Assembly (NCBI GenBank): GCA_032433595.1 | Contig: JASWJB010000015.1 | Span: 211,380 to 275,379 of the forward strand | DNA from: Conoideocrella luteorostrata | Lineage: Eukaryota > Ascomycota > Sordariomycetes > Hypocreales > Clavicipitaceae | Direction of reading: 5' to 3' | Length of the DNA: 64,000 nucleotides | Shown: piece after piece, positions 48,095 through 61,136 of the stretch | Position numbering within the stretch: the stretch's first letter is position 1 | How the letters are laid out: the number at the start of each line of letters is the position of its first letter | Notes under the pieces: model-generated | Seen by the model: only the letters and a program-made list of their open reading frames with translations | Told to the model about the DNA's origin: nothing | Database searches by the model: none | Made by a program: the position numbers and the translations under genes

Positions 48095-50904
48095 TCAAAT
48101 ATCATCGAGGTCTTCCTCTGCAGGGCTTGCCTTCTTGCCCCTACTGTCCAGTTTGTCCATGCTGATGCCCTCACGGTCACTATACGCAGGTCGATCAGCG
48201 GATACATTCAGAGCCTGTCTCGCCGTCTCAGAGTTGGCGATAAACTCCCGTAGCTGCTGCTTGGCAATATCGAGGCCTTGGTTGACGGCCGCATTGCTCA
48301 TTTGCATCATAGGGCCAAGGAGATTCAGCGTGTAGGCGACGTAGGTGCCGCCCGCGAGCATGATAAGGAAAACGAAAAGGAAAGGGTTTCGAAGGACTAG
48401 CAAAATAAAGTTAGTAATCGAGGTGGGTATGGGAAAACAGCAGGCATCGTATATATCATCCTCTTACCCATGAAAATCTCGTTCCATCCCAGCGCAATGA
48501 GCAGCCCATAAAAGTACCAAGGAATCTGGGCCACGCCGCCAATAGCACTTCTTTTGGCTTCCACGTAGACACCATCAGCCGTCTTCTTGAACCGAACAAC
48601 AAGGTCCTGGCGCTTGCTTTCGCTGAGCACCGTCATTTCCTCCTCAAGGCTTTTGCCTTCCTCTTCGTCGACGCCACCAATGGGAGACAGGTCCTCCTCG
48701 TCGCCGACCTCCACACCGCTGGGCTGACCTCCAATAAAGCTTACCAGGTCCGGCGGTGCATAGGTCGTAGAAAGGCGGAATCTGGATAGAAGAGGGATCA
48801 GAGTTAGAGTGGATTCTCGGGCTTTGGTGTATATGCCCTCGATGTCGTCGGTTGGTCGCCATATCCGCGGAACGCCTGCCTCATCATATCGGAACTTATC
48901 CTCAAAGTTCTCTCGCAGCTTCAAAAGGATATTTCCCTCCATGACTTCTTCCTCAATCTTCTCGCGCAGTCCAACCCAGCTCTTGCGCCGCAGGCGCCAC
49001 ATGCCTACCTCTGCTTCATCGTCACTGGCGTCAAAGCTCTTGGCACGGTCAGCAAAGCGACCTTGGGCTTCTTTGACAATGCCGGTAAACACGGTCCACA
49101 CACGGTCCCAAAGATCCTTCTCGCTAGGTTGGTCGCCCGTTTCTGGCGCGCCTGTACCGCCACGTCCCGAACCAAGCTTGTTAAACTCCAACCCGATGGC
49201 TTCGCCAAGACGAGACTTGACCCACCGCTCAACTCTTGTCGCCAGTCGCCGCATTTCCTCCTTGCGCAACTTGCCGCTAACATCATCGAGCTCGGCCTCA
49301 AACAGCTGGTACTGGGACTTGAAATTCGTCCATGGCAGGCCTTGAATCGCCAACCCCTGAGCTTCCGCCTTGAAAATATCCAGTGTCTTCCTCTTCTCAT
49401 TGGCTACAATCTCGGCGAATTCATAACTGCCACCGGTCTTTTGCCCAGCCTTGACCTTGTTAGACACAGCATCCCCAAATGCTGATACGCCCGCCTTGTG
49501 AGCGGCCGCCAGTTGGCCCAGGTACAGCGCCTTGAGTCTCGCGTCGACCTTGACCTCCAGTTCCTGCCTCTTGCGCGCATAAACCCCCTTGTGGTATCGG
49601 CTGGCCTGGGTCTGGAATGCAATCATCAAGTTCGCGCGGGCCTCGCTACTCACGCCGCCCAGATCTGGGAGCACAAGGATCTTTCCAAGCTTCGCCGCCT
49701 CGCCCTGCCGGTCCTCCAAGGGAACCAAGATGAGATCGAATGCGACCAAGACTTCGCGGGAGATTTCGTCGCAACGGAACTGAGCCAACAATTCCTGCTG
49801 GGTGGGCAAATCGAGATCTTTATTGTTTACAATCTGGTCCCAAACACCCTCTGCAAAAACGGAGAAGCCATCGGCGGGGATTCGTCGGTGGTATTCGGGC
49901 AGGAAAACACCTCCCTCAAGCTCATGATCGCTCCCTTTGTTGCCCTTGTGACCAGCTGTGAACCTCGTACCGAGCTTCTGCACCTCGGTAACAAATTTCT
50001 CCGCCTGAAGAATCTTGTGCGGGAGGGCAGCGAAACCAAAGTCAAAGTAGTCGTCAATTCGGGAGTTCTCCAGGCCTTGCGGCTTGGAAATAGTGGACCA
50101 GATCTTAGTGAGATCCTGTATCAAGGTCGTCCGCAGGTTAGACAGCGGTGTCGTGCCGAGGTGGTCTCGAATGACGAAGAATAGAAGCGATCGGGGTGTA
50201 GCTCTGCGAGTTGAAACAATCAATTAGCAAACACAGCACCGCACCGCACCGCACCCGCACTCATTTATGCCGCGCATGCAAATACATACTGCTTGTCTTT
50301 CAGGAACAGCTGCAGATTGACTTCAAAGACCGTCTTAAGCAGACCCATGTTGGCTCCCTGATACAGCCCGACCTGATGCTCCCAGATGTTGACAATGAGA
50401 ACCTCGCTCGTCGCCAGCGCAAACAGCGCACTCTTTCTTTCAAAGTCCTGGTCCTCGCCGCGCTCGCGACCATCCGTGCCTTCGACATCCATGACGAGAA
50501 TATTTTCGGCCATTTTTGCGCCGGCGCTCTCCTCGCGCTTGTTCTTGGACATCCAGATGCCCTTTGTCGTTTGGCGCCGTTCCGTCTCGGACATGACGGA
50601 GAATTCTGTGCCGAAGAGATGGTTCAGGAGAGTAGACTTGCCGGTGGATTGCGAGCCAAAGACGGAGATAAGGTGGTAGTTGAAGCCGGAGTCGGCGACG
50701 TGCGTCGTTTGGAGATAGCCATTGAGGTTGTCACTGTGGAGGGCACGCGCGCACATGTTAGCTTGTCGTGGGACGCAGCAAGTAAGCCGCCGAGCGAGAA
50801 AAGGATGCCTACTTGAAGTCTTTGTCCTCGTCAATGACTTGGACGCCATGCTCGTAGCTTCCGCCGGCGGGCTTGTCGCCCACGGCAGAAAAGTGGCCGT
50901 TCAT
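48095..50904 (-). CDS. SEY1: Sey1/atlastin-type ER membrane-fusion GTPase
   Basis: Four exons on the minus strand: 50904-50813, 50733-50290, 50203-48468 and 48396-48095, giving 857 aa. Introns are 79, 86 and 71 nt. The first small exon supplies M-N-G-H-F and V-I-D-E-D-K-D-F. The GTPase domain has the P-loop G-S-Q-S-T-G-K-S-T (57-65), the switch T in [22 protein letters not shown] (G3) and the R-D of F-V-I-R-D-H-L-G (G4). A long helical bundle follows. Two membrane segments form a hairpin near the C terminus ([12 protein letters not shown] and [12 protein letters not shown]), followed by an amphipathic cytosolic tail. The length matches RHD3/Sey1 proteins, which fuse ER tubules. Symbol by homology. 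Confidence 0.96.
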
Positions 50905-51542
50905 GATAGGAGCTCGAGGAGAGGGATGTGCAGAGCTCCAGGGGCACGAACGAACATTAGATGCAGGGGCGTGCTACTTATGAGGACGGGGGTCAATAAG
51001 AGAGAGTGGGAGACAGATGGAGAGAGAAGGGAAAAGATAGAAGCAATCTTCACGGGCGTAGAAGAAGGGGAGTTTCAAATGGGGCCGAGGGATGGCAGAC
51101 GCAGGAGTAAAGCAAAAGTATCGACTGGTTGAGTTGTGACCAGATTCGCCGAACCCTTGACCCTTGTGATCCCACGCTCACAGCGCTGCCAGCCACATGC
51201 CACTGGACTGGTGGAGAGGAGATGCATGGGCGGACGCCACGGAACCTTTTCCCAGCCATACATTGCCTGTGCAGAATGACGCCGCGAGTCCCCACACGGA
51301 CCGCCTGATTTTTCCGCCTCCGGGGCGGGCTGTCAAATGTGGTATTCCCGCAGCGCCAATCCGCCCACCGCAGAGGTCGTGGCGAGGCGAGCATCTCAGG
51401 TACAGTAGAGTAAAGTACTCAGTACACAGTGACAGACACCTTCACCTTCAAGAGCTTATCCGCATCAACAAATACTCATCAACGCACGAATAGAACCCAA
51501 ACAAACACATATTTGAATTGTCCGTCTTCACACACAATCAAA
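50905..51542. promoter_or_regulatory. Divergent promoter of SEY1 and the dienelactone-hydrolase gene
   Basis: 638 bp separate the two start codons. CT/CA-rich tracts lie before each. No specific site is claimed. Confidence 0.5.
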
Positions 51543-52816
51543 ATGCTAATTAAAGAATCCCACATCGACGTCCCCACGTCCGCCAACGGCCAATCCAGCA
51601 CCATGCGTATGCCACAGCCCCTCCCCTCACCCGAACACTTTCATGTACTTCACGAGATATCGCCTCACAGCTCACACACACAAAACAGGCATATTCCTCT
51701 TTCATCCCACCATACCAGGCTACCCCAACGCGTAAGTCCCATGCCTCTCCTTTTGCTTCTATCCACATACTAACTTGTCAGTCGCTTCCCGGGAGTATGC
51801 CTGTTCAGTGAAATTTACCAAGGTACGTTCTTGTATTTTTCTTTGCGTCTTGACGGCCCTTCAACATTCCTAAATCAACAAACCCCACCATATGCCAGCA
51901 ATTTCATACAACCACAGGTTTGGGGGACAAACTAACTGTCAAAAAGTCACCGGCCCCGTCGCCCGCTTCGCCCGCCAAATCGCAGGCCAGGGGTACATCG
52001 TTGCGGCGCCATCCTCCTACCACGACTTTGTCGGCCCAGAGCCTCTCAGCTACGACGTTGCCGATACAGACAGGGGCAACAAATTCAAGATTGAAAAGGT
52101 AGACACGGTCCACTTCATGTATCCCAAAATTAGCTCAATTTACTAACCGTATAAAAATGAAATAAATAAATAAAAAGACCCTCGATTCTTATGACGCAGA
52201 TTCCTACGCCACGGTTGATTATCTCCTTACCCTACCTACATGTACCGGCCGGATCGGCTCAACAGGCATGTGTCTCGGCGGCCATCTGGCCGTCCGGGCA
52301 GCTGTATGTCTTGCCCTTCCTTCCCCTTTCCCTACTCTTGTCTCTTGTCCATTATCCCGTAACAAAAAAGTTCATTCTAATATAAATTAGCTCGACCCCC
52401 GCATCACCGCTTCGGTAGCCTTCTTCCCCACAGACATCCACTGCCGCACCCTCGGCCCCTACACCAGCGCCAACACTTCTTCCACTCCACCACCCTCCTC
52501 CAACCACACCGTCGACCTCTTCACCCGTCTTAAAGCCGAAGTCTCTCTCATATTCGGCATCAAAGACACACACGTCCCTGACGCGGGCAGGGACTTGATC
52601 CGCCAGAAACTTCGCGAGGCCGGCTGCGTGTTTAGCTTTCACGAATTTGCGTGGGCACAGCACGCGTTCATACGGGATGAGTTGAGCAAAGGGAGGTATG
52701 ATCCTGCAGTGACAAAGACTTGTTTTGAGGTGTTGCTGGAGGTTTTTGGGAGAGTGCTGAAGACCGAGTTGGGGCAGCCGGAGGGCCGAGTTGGGGAGCC
52801 GGAGCATGTTTGCTGA
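51543..52816 (+). CDS. Dienelactone hydrolase family protein
   Basis: Six exons: 51543-51606, 51689-51731, 51782-51822, 51947-52098, 52178-52303 and 52391-52816. Introns are 50-124 nt, and the product is 283 aa. The short 5' exons give M-L-I-K-E-S-H-I-D-V, then F-H-P-x-x-P-G-Y-P-N-A-R-F-P-G-V and F-S-E-I-Y-Q-V-T-G-P-V. The alpha/beta-hydrolase catalytic triad of the DLH family (PF01738) is visible: Cys in G-M-C-L-G-G-H, Asp in G-I-K-D-T-H-V-P-D, and His in A-Q-H-A-F. Characterised DLH enzymes hydrolyse dienelactones from aromatic-ring cleavage; many eukaryotic homologues have other or unknown ester substrates. No signal peptide, so probably cytosolic. Confidence 0.9.
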
Positions 52817-53536
52817 ACGGGGCATGGAGCTTCGTGAAACTGGTGGCGGAAGGAGTGTTAATGTGTGCCAGTCCTCGCACGCAAAGTAGCACACCAATCT
52901 TTTTTTGTTTTTAATCATAGCTATTTTATAAGTGCAAAGGAGGACGTATGCCTTCGAAGCGTAGCTGAACCGACAGTCGCTCTCCATGATTTTGACTCGT
53001 GTGTTGTGAGTGGCTTCGTGCCCTCCATGCTTGTGTGGTGGACCTTTGGGCCTCAAGCAAAGATGAAGGTTAGATGATGAGAAGCCGAGCTTGACTTCCC
53101 TACCAGCTCGGTATTTAGTTGAGGAAACCACCCCACCCCCTGAGCAGTATACATTACGGTTTTGGTCAACAAAGTAACTAGTGCAAGTTACATGGCAACA
53201 TGGCTTAGATTACACGGAGATCAGGAACGAAATACACGGCACACGGCACAAACAAGATTATACATACGATACAGCCGTGCTGTAGTACATCTCACAATAG
53301 ATAGATATTGTAGCATTATACGCTAACCAGCATACCCATGCGGCAGACCAATTTCTGCATGATTCCGAATTACATATGCCAACTGCCGTGGCAGATACCC
53401 AAATGCACGTTATTTTATAAACAAAGCAAATACTGGCGGAGTCGAAGCTCCAAAAGTCGCTGATCCTCCTCTATTTCCCACACTCCTTGTCATTTCATTT
53501 CATGTACATTTTCCGGCACAGCAGATACTCACCCAC
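52817..53536. other. Convergent 3' intergenic region
   Basis: 3' flanks of the DLH-family gene (plus) and the MscS-type channel (minus). Only shadow frames. Confidence 0.5.
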
Positions 53537-56298
53537 TTAAGCATGTCTGGCAGATGGCCCGCGTGATGGTCCGCGAGCCAAACCACCGGCGCCAAGATGC
53601 TGTGATCGCTGAGAGGCACTTGCGCGGAGTCCCTCTTCGTCCTCCTCCTGGACAGGAGCTTCGTGATGACCGGCTCGGTTGAAGCTGTAAAACCTTTGAG
53701 GAATACCCGTCTGGGCTTCTTCGTCAAAGCTGGGTCGATAGCCAGGGCCGTTGGTATCAGTGGGACTTAAAGTCTGCAGGCCTTCGCCAGCCTTTCGGCG
53801 CCCGCGCTGACTCTCCTTCTTGAGAAGCTCGTGGCGGACCGAATCAATGTCCCTGGAACGGCGTGGGTCCTCGGAAGGAGATCGCGAGATAAAAGATCGA
53901 TCATCACGGAAGTCCCAGTTGCCGCTTGTCTCTACGGCCAATGTCCTCGCATTCAGTTCGGCAGCTGCGTGCTGTTCGGCAGCGCGGGCCTCCTCGTCAG
54001 TTTGATCGGTGTGTGCCGGTACCATGCGGCCAGCATCCGCCGTCTTAGCAGCATCCTCACGGCTCTTTGTAGCCCACTGGTCCGTCACAGCAACTGAATA
54101 AGTTGGGTTGGTAGGTCCACCCAAAGTCTCGCCACCGCCTCCAGGAGCGTAAACTGGTACCTTTTTGAGAGCTAGTGCCAGCGCACACATAAACTTGGAG
54201 CGACGAGTAGCGCGGACGATGCCGTTGTGCCAGTTGGACTTGTGCTGAATGGAGATCTCCAAGGTGAGTTTGTCCAGATTGTTAACACCGCCAACCCCAA
54301 TGGTGAAATCGGGCTTGAAATCGCGAGAGTTGTCAGGGTGTCGGACGAATTTCTCCATCTCAGCGCGGAGCAGCTCGATGTCTTCAAACGAGGTGTCATA
54401 CGACACATCGACTGTGAAGGACTCTGTCATAGCCTTGCTGCGAGTAACATTGTCGATCCAAAGATTATTCAGCACAATGTTTGGTACCTGAGTAACCTGG
54501 TTCTGGGCAGTCTTGGTGAAAACAGTGTACAGCAGAGAGATCCTCTCAACCATCATCTGCGAGCCACTAATTTCACATCGGTCGCCCACATCATATGGAT
54601 GTTTGACAAAAAGGAAGATGCAAGAGCCCAGGAATTCCTGAGTAGTCACAGCGAAAACGAATGACAGGGAAAGAAGAGCTGTACCGGCGGTGGCGACTGT
54701 AGTCAAAAAGCTGCTGTGGAAAAAGAAGACTATGGAATTTGTTAGCAAGTTGTTGCTTCTCTTTTGGGCTAGGGGGGTGGGTGCCAGATGGTCCCGTCGC
54801 CGTAGTACTTACGGAAAATGAAGATGGTAATCAGGAGAACAACAAAAAGCAGGACCTTGTCAAACACACGGAGCGCCTGGCCAATATCCTTCATACCCTC
54901 ACCAATTGATTTACGCTCTTTGCCAATTTCAACTGTTTTGCGGACCATTTCGTCGAGACTGATATCACCGTTCAAATCCGAATCTATCATATTGAAAGCT
55001 TCTTCAGCTTCGGACTTGTATGGAGGTCCAAGAACTTCTTCGAAATCTTCCAGGTAAAGGGCATCCTTGCCCTCCAACACAAACGACATCCAAATACGTC
55101 TCCCCAGCGCTTCAGACGGGAGATTCTTCTCCAATGCTTCAAGAACAATGGAGTGGGCAGAGTTCGGATTGAAAACTTGCTTCCCAGTAATTTCGTGAGC
55201 AACGTGGCCAACAACCGAAGTGACCTTGTCTCCGAAACGGCCGACATCACCAATAATCTTCATGGGTGTAGCAGAGCCCGTGCCGCCAACAACCTTCTTC
55301 TTCTTCGATCGTAACATCATCTCGATGCTATCATTGATGATGTAGTCTTCTTCGGAGAACTCGCGACAGTACATGGGGAACAGGGTCCGGGATGCGTCGT
55401 AAAGAAGGCCAAGGAGATGAATTTCTCGCTTGGAAGCCTTGATTCTGTTGGCAAAGGAGCGCTGATGGTATGTAACACCAATCAATTGCACAAAAGCCTT
55501 TTCCACCAAAAGCACGGCTGAAGAAACAAAGAGGGAACCCAAAATTTTCTCGATGGTGTCCGTCCAGCTGATGCCGCCACTGATGGAATCGGCGAACAGC
55601 TGTTTGAAAGTAAGCCAGGTCGCCAAAGCCCAGAAGAAAAGTGACAGGGTGATGGTCAAATTCTTCAGGACGGTGGCATACTTTCGAACTCCTGTGCTGA
55701 CTACGCCGCAAACAAACACGAACACTTTGGGCAAAACCCATGCGACGATCTTGGCAACCCACAGAGACAGCCACGTAATTTCAATCCAGAGGAACAGCTT
55801 GAAGAGAGTCGGTCCGTTGGTAGATTTCGCAGGATCTGTGTCGTCATGCGTGCCGAGGTTTATTTTGTCCTTGTTGTCCGTCAAGGCAAGCACCACAATT
55901 GGCACAGCCAGCAAGATTCCCACAGGAACGACATACACCATATAACGAGTAATGACTGAAAACCCAACAATCTTGGCATACAGCCGCCCAAGGGCATTCA
56001 CGCTGACCTCGTCGGAACCACCAGTGTTCTTGCGGCCCAGCTTGTCATCGCCCAGCTTCCGTCGACGACCGGCATGTTGATGTTGCAGTGCCGCGTCGGG
56101 CTTTTCGAACCCATTCGGCGACGACGAATCGTACGAATTGGAGGTGGCCTGGTTGGCTTTGCGCGCGCCAGTGGTAGAAGCATTGCTTCGAACCGCAGTC
56201 AAAGGAATCCCGGTTTCGTGCATGTCAGACTGCGACTTATTTCCCAGCGGTACGAAGCCTGAAGTTCGCGATATGAGTGAGGAGTGCCGATTGGGCAT
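53537..56298 (-). CDS. MscS-type mechanosensitive channel with EF-hand
   Basis: Two exons on the minus strand: 56298-54813 and 54729-53537. The 83-nt intron has donor GTAAGT and a CTAAC branch point, and the product is 892 aa. I take the ATG at 56298 (M-P-N-R-H-S-S); one at 56331 is in frame. A Ser-rich cytosolic N terminus is followed by several membrane segments (about 119-140, 166-190, 212-230 and 255-275). Then comes a perfect EF-hand loop (D439-x-D-x-N-x-D-x-x-x-x-E450). Two more hydrophobic stretches span the intron, the second being the MscS pore region. P-Y-D-V-G-D-R and the beta domain with N-I-V-L-N-N-L follow, then a long disordered tail. This is the layout of the fungal Msy1/Msy2-type channels of ER and plasma membrane, which are tied to calcium and hypo-osmotic stress. 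Confidence 0.93.
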
Positions 56299-59200
56299 CG
56301 CATTCAAGACAAGAACGAAAAGACAGCTCAATCAGCAAAGGATGGTCTTGCTGTTTCGTGCTACGACCCGAAGCGCAATTCGTCCAAGAGGCACCTCACC
56401 TCAGGGGCAAAGCTCGGGTGATGTGCGTTTCAGCGTATGGTGAAACGGGTGGTCCGGTGTAAATCCAGGGACGACCGTTCAAGGATCCGTCTGGTACCTG
56501 CTTGCAGGTTGCCGTGAATTCGTTACTGTGATAATACTGAAATGCGTTGCAATTGTGATGTAAATTCAGGTATTTAGTGTGCAAAGCACTATCTCGGCAA
56601 TTGATGAAAACGAGCGAACTGTCTGCCACAACGAATTGGCTCTAATCCCCAATCGCCGTCAAGCAGTCGAACTGAAGTCCCGCTTCAGTGAATCGTGTTG
56701 AGGAGTTCTGATTCTGGGTCCAGGCCCACTGTCGTTGTTTGTGGCGCGAGGTGCCAAGTGGTGTGACGGTTAGAGGTGTTATCGTCGGTTGCCAGCCCGG
56801 GGTCCTGGCGAGATGAATCCAGACCAGATCGAGTGTTCGCAAAGTCTAGGAAAGAAACCACACAAGTAACGAGAGGATGATAAAGAAAAAAGAGAGTAGG
56901 AAAGGGGAGAAGGATAGAAGAATCAATACGACGTCGAACGAGGGAAAGGGTAAAAAGAAAAAGTGAATGACGCCTGTATTGTAGGGGTGGAGTACTGGAG
57001 TGCTAACTAAGAGAGAAAATGCTAGGAGCAGGCCTAGGGTCCGCCTGTAGGTAGTGAAAGGAAACCAAACGAAGGCGTGCATGTCACTGTGGAGAAGGAA
57101 GTCTGAAACGACGAGGCCGCAGAGAGTGCAGCGCGCAGTGATCTGATCTCTGCTTCCCTTCCCCTATTGTGCAATGCTTGGCGCAGAGTTTGTACATTGG
57201 ATGGTGTTTTGCCGCTGTCTTCTACCGCATCACCGCGACTATCCATCTGCCTGCCAAGTGTGAATGCTACGTGCTGCATGCTGCATGCTGCATGCTGAAT
57301 GCTGAATGCCAAGTGTGGATGGTGAACGGTGAATGCCCCTATCCCAAAATTGTACCTGTTTCTCAACATCAATTCGATTGTCAAGCGTACTAGTACATGA
57401 ATGCAGAGCCTTCCTCTGTCTCGCCAGCATGCCACAGTGGATCCACCTCGCCTCCGTCAGGGATAGATCGCCCAGACCATCGAGCATTATGCCCGTCCAT
57501 CCATTCAAGAAGCCGCAGTTGGAAGAATCGACCCATACCCCTGCGTTTGACTCCATGCCAGCACCCGCTGGTCAAATAGGGACGCGAGGTTGGCGACTCG
57601 GCGGCCACGGCAAGGTTCTGAGACGCCCGCACATCCATCAGTCCAGCAATGCAGGCATGGCGTCACAGGCACACGGGCACACAGGCCGGGGATGGCGCAG
57701 CAAAGTCAGAGCACAGAAAGGACAAGAAATACGGAGCAGTGGATTGGTCTGGTGGGGATGGATTTTCCAGGGACCGACCAATTGTGACTTTTGAGTCCTG
57801 GTCGCCTCGATGTCCATGCCCGGTCCAGGATACGGATATCTTGCGAATCTGAGATACATGGGACGACCTTCGAAACATGGAGGCATGTTAAACACGCGCG
57901 GGCGCATGAATGGCAATATTGGGCAAACACAATCGAGTCGGTGGCCGGCTGGCTGGCTGGTTGGCTGGTTGGGCTGGCTTCATCTCCTCTCATTGACTTT
58001 GTTCAGATGCGTCACGCTGGTGGTGTTCCAGCTTTCCCGTTACATGTAGAGCCTGCCAGCCTGCTTGCCAGCGTAGCTAATTAATCTGCAACACCAGCTC
58101 AATCACATCCAGAGCCGTCACTTTCTTTATCCTTCAATGCCCCTACGGTGACATCCACAATTCAGCTCCCAATCAATCGGGTCAAGCCCCCGCAAACTTC
58201 GAAGTTGGCTCCTTTGGCCGCCACGCAACAACACCTTCAATTATAGCCCGATTTCGATGAAAATCACATCGCTAGCTGGGAAATTAAACGCTCTAAGACG
58301 CTGCATTAAATTCCCTGCTTTTCTTTCTAGGTTCGTATAATATGTAAAGAGTTTGGACAGGCGGGTCCAACCCGGTTAAATTGCCACCACCTTGAGCTCC
58401 CATCTCGATACGAGCCCCAAAAATAAAATGAAAATCGACTCTCAAGACAAGCCACCAGTCCATTTATTACTCCAGAAAGTCAAAGTCAACCTGCCCCACC
58501 TCGAAATTTTCAAGCGTCAGTCCGCCAAGGCGCTGGCGAACTCCTTTGGATGTTGTTTGAATCCATTGGCAGCGGTGCGTCATGCAACCAGCCAGCGAGG
58601 CCATCCGGCAGTACCCATGACTGCCCTACCCTACAGTTCGCCATTTTGAGCAGCAAATTCAGGAACAAGACTCAGTTGCCATGTTACTCCGTAAAGTAGC
58701 AATGCTCAATTTGCAGCTACGAGCCCCGGGAGCGCGTCGACCACACATTCCCAGTAATGGACGTTTCCACGCTCCCGCCAACTAAGCAACATAGATAGGC
58801 CTGACTCCACAATCTTCATCATCGTAGTGTTCATCAGTGCCGCCAATATCTTCTCGTGTGAGCGTCATCTCCAATACCCTCATCCCCGCTGCACAGTCCT
58901 ACGAAATGTCTTGAACAGACCCACAACCCGTGGGATATGACGTTGCCAAGGCAGGTAACCCCCGCTTGGCGTGATCTTCATCACCATCGTAATAATACTG
59001 CCGGGTAGCTAGTTAACTTACTTCGTATCCGAATTTATACTGACGTATTGGCCGTAGCCGCACAAACTATAGCGATGTCGGATAGGTCAGAATACTAATA
59101 CATCTCTCGCGAGTTGTACAGCTCCGCCAATCCACCAAGCAACCACAGCAGATCATGCAAAGAGAGCGGAGGTAAACCCGGACTCGCAGGATTTAACATC

Positions 59201-59347
59201 GAAACAGTACACCGTCGAGGTAGTCAAAATCCGTTGCCATGCGCCATAGTTGAGCCGTGAGAGTCTGCATGGCTGCCGGCTGAAGTGTACGATTAAGTAC
59301 GGAGAACATAAGGTAGGTTGAGCAATTGCCACGTCCCATTGACACTA
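56299..59347. other. 3-kb gap upstream of the MscS gene
   Basis: The first kilobase is the promoter/5'UTR side of the channel gene. Low-complexity tracts: heptamer-like repeats of CTGCATG/CTGAATG at about 57271-57310 and GGCTG/GGTTG repeats at about 57945-57976. Many overlapping frames of 60-150 codons at 57030-58090 shadow each other and match no family. TACTCCGTA at 58685-58693. Confidence 0.5.
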
Positions 59348-59435
59348 TTTTGTCACGATTTAACGCCCCTGAATGAATGCGATGCTGAGGTATCAAACTT
59401 TGTAATCTCGTAAATCATATTTGCTATCGTTGGAG
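59348..59435. repeat. Imperfect direct repeat, left copy
   Basis: Shares a diverged order of blocks with 60769-60855: TTTG..CACGATT-TAAC, AATGCGATGCTG, a variable middle, then TCGTAAATC-TATT and CTATCG/CCATCG. Same orientation, about 1.4 kb apart, either side of the NACHT relic. Confidence 0.6.
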
Positions 59436-59799
59436 ACGTGTTGGGGAGCGACATCAGCCCTTCGCTGCAAGCCTCGTCGTCTGACCACAATGGACAAGGA
59501 CGAACGAACAATTAGAATATCCCGTAGAATTAATAGACAAAAAAGGTCCAACAGAATCCAAAACAACCAGAATCTAGGGCAAAATTTAGGGGCAAATGGC
59601 TGTTTAATAAGGTTGAAACAGAGAAACTTTTCCAATGCAAACGAACGAAAGACTCCATAGCTGCTCCTAAATGACAAAGATGAAGTGTCAAGGCTCACCT
59701 TAGCAAGCCATGTTTGTGCATAGCACTTTTCACAAAAAGTGTCTATATGGCATGACATCATCGTTATCCACGATGTAAGCATTGGCGCCATATTCTATC

Positions 59800-60640
59800 A
59801 GTATATCAATGGTATGCTTACCAACCCTCTTCACTAGCAAAATGCACACCCTTCCGGGCAGCCGTCTCAGCATTCCCATGTATAGCATCGACGGCAATTC
59901 CTAGCGGCGTCAACCCATCCCCGTCTTTGGCTGTAAGCGGTCGGCCCGCAACCAAGATAATGCTCAAGGCTTTCCGAACCATTACCCGCTCTTCAAAGTC
60001 GGACTTATTGAGAGTCCGCTCATATGCCTCGTTGACAGTCTGCAGGACAGTTGAAATAATAGCCTCAATCTTGTTCTGTCTTCTTAAACTTACTTTTTCT
60101 TTTCGAGGTAGTCAAATACAAGATATAACCAGAAATAGGCGCGGTGGGTAATCCCTTGTAATCCCTCCTCTAGATATGCTTTAATTTGATTCGAGAGGCC
60201 TTTTAGCTTTGGGAGTTTGTTGAACCGGTGTGTAATAACGAGTTTTACCTCTTGGCTGATAGCCTCTGTTAGAGTTGGCTTTTTTTGTTCATCGGACAGT
60301 TTCGACTCAGTGAGGTAAAGGGTACGAGTGCCATGACGCTCTACGAACCCCTTAAGCCTCGATATTAATCGTTGAAAGCCATCATTTTCTAGGGAATTAA
60401 ATCTATGTAATAGATTGTGCCTGACATCCAGAGCAACCCGTTCTACGCCTGGAAGGCAGGCAGAATCTTCGATGACAACCTAGATATATCGTTGATAAAG
60501 AGTTCAGAGCTTCGTGCAGGTTGTCTCTTGAGGCTTAAACGCAAAATACTGTGGCCATCTTTATCAAGTTTCTTCGCGTACTTTTCAGGCAATTTCTTGA
60601 TCCTAGCAGAGAATTTAGTCTAACGGATTTCGTAGAAGCA
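59800..60640 (-). pseudogene. Degraded NACHT/STAND-type NTPase (NLR-like) fragment
   Basis: Minus-strand pieces in more than one frame resemble the middle of fungal NACHT proteins. About 60600-60400: K-L-P-E-K-Y-A-K-K-L-D-K-D-G. About 60380-60097: T-R-T-L-Y-L-T-E-S-K-L-S-D-E-Q, V-I-T-H-R-F-N-K-L-P and H-R-A-Y-F-W-L-Y-L-V-F-D-Y-L-E-K. About 60085-59840: I-I-S-T-V-L-Q-T-V-N-E-A-Y-E-R and R-P-L-T-A-K-D-G-D-G-L-T-P-L-G-I-A, the last looking like the start of an ankyrin repeat. Stops and frame changes separate them, and the Walker A region is not found. Intact relatives are incompatibility/NLR-like proteins with NACHT and ankyrin repeats. This copy is dead. Confidence 0.65.
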
Positions 60641-60768
60641 CGCCGCGCCGAAGTGTAGAATATCGTGACCTATCATCTCGTAGAACCTTTGGACTAAGTC
60701 GTCTAGCGGCCCAGGAGTTTCGGAGGTTTCCCTTCTCAAGTAACTCATTAAGCGGCATTGAAGCTATG

Positions 60769-60855
60769 TTTGACGCGATTAACATACACAATTTAATGCG
60801 ATGCTGGAATGAGAAACGTCGTATTATCGTAAATCGTATTCACCATCGCTAGCTA
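60769..60855. repeat. Imperfect direct repeat, right copy
   Basis: Counterpart of 59348-59435; see that entry. The core AATGCGATGCTG is exact in both copies. Confidence 0.6.
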
Positions 60856-61136
60856 AGCATTACAAGTCTAGAGATAAGAATGGAGAAAGGGTATCGTTCC
60901 TTGCGCCTATTTTGTTCCGATCCAAATTTCCAACGCCACACACATATCGTCGTCAGTCCACCAGGGGGGGGAATAAAGTTGACCAGCTTGTCCTCCACAT
61001 CCACATGTCCTGATTATGGACATTAACTCATGAATCTAGTATATATAGACAAACATGTCCGTAGTGTTCAAATGGTGCTCATGTCATGATCCGCCATGAT
61101 GCAGAACAAGGACGTTGAACGAGGGGTATGAGCATG

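Noticed and set aside
57034..58084. Dense overlapping frames of 60-153 codons on both strands
   Set aside because: They shadow each other over low-complexity and simple-repeat DNA; none shows a family signature.
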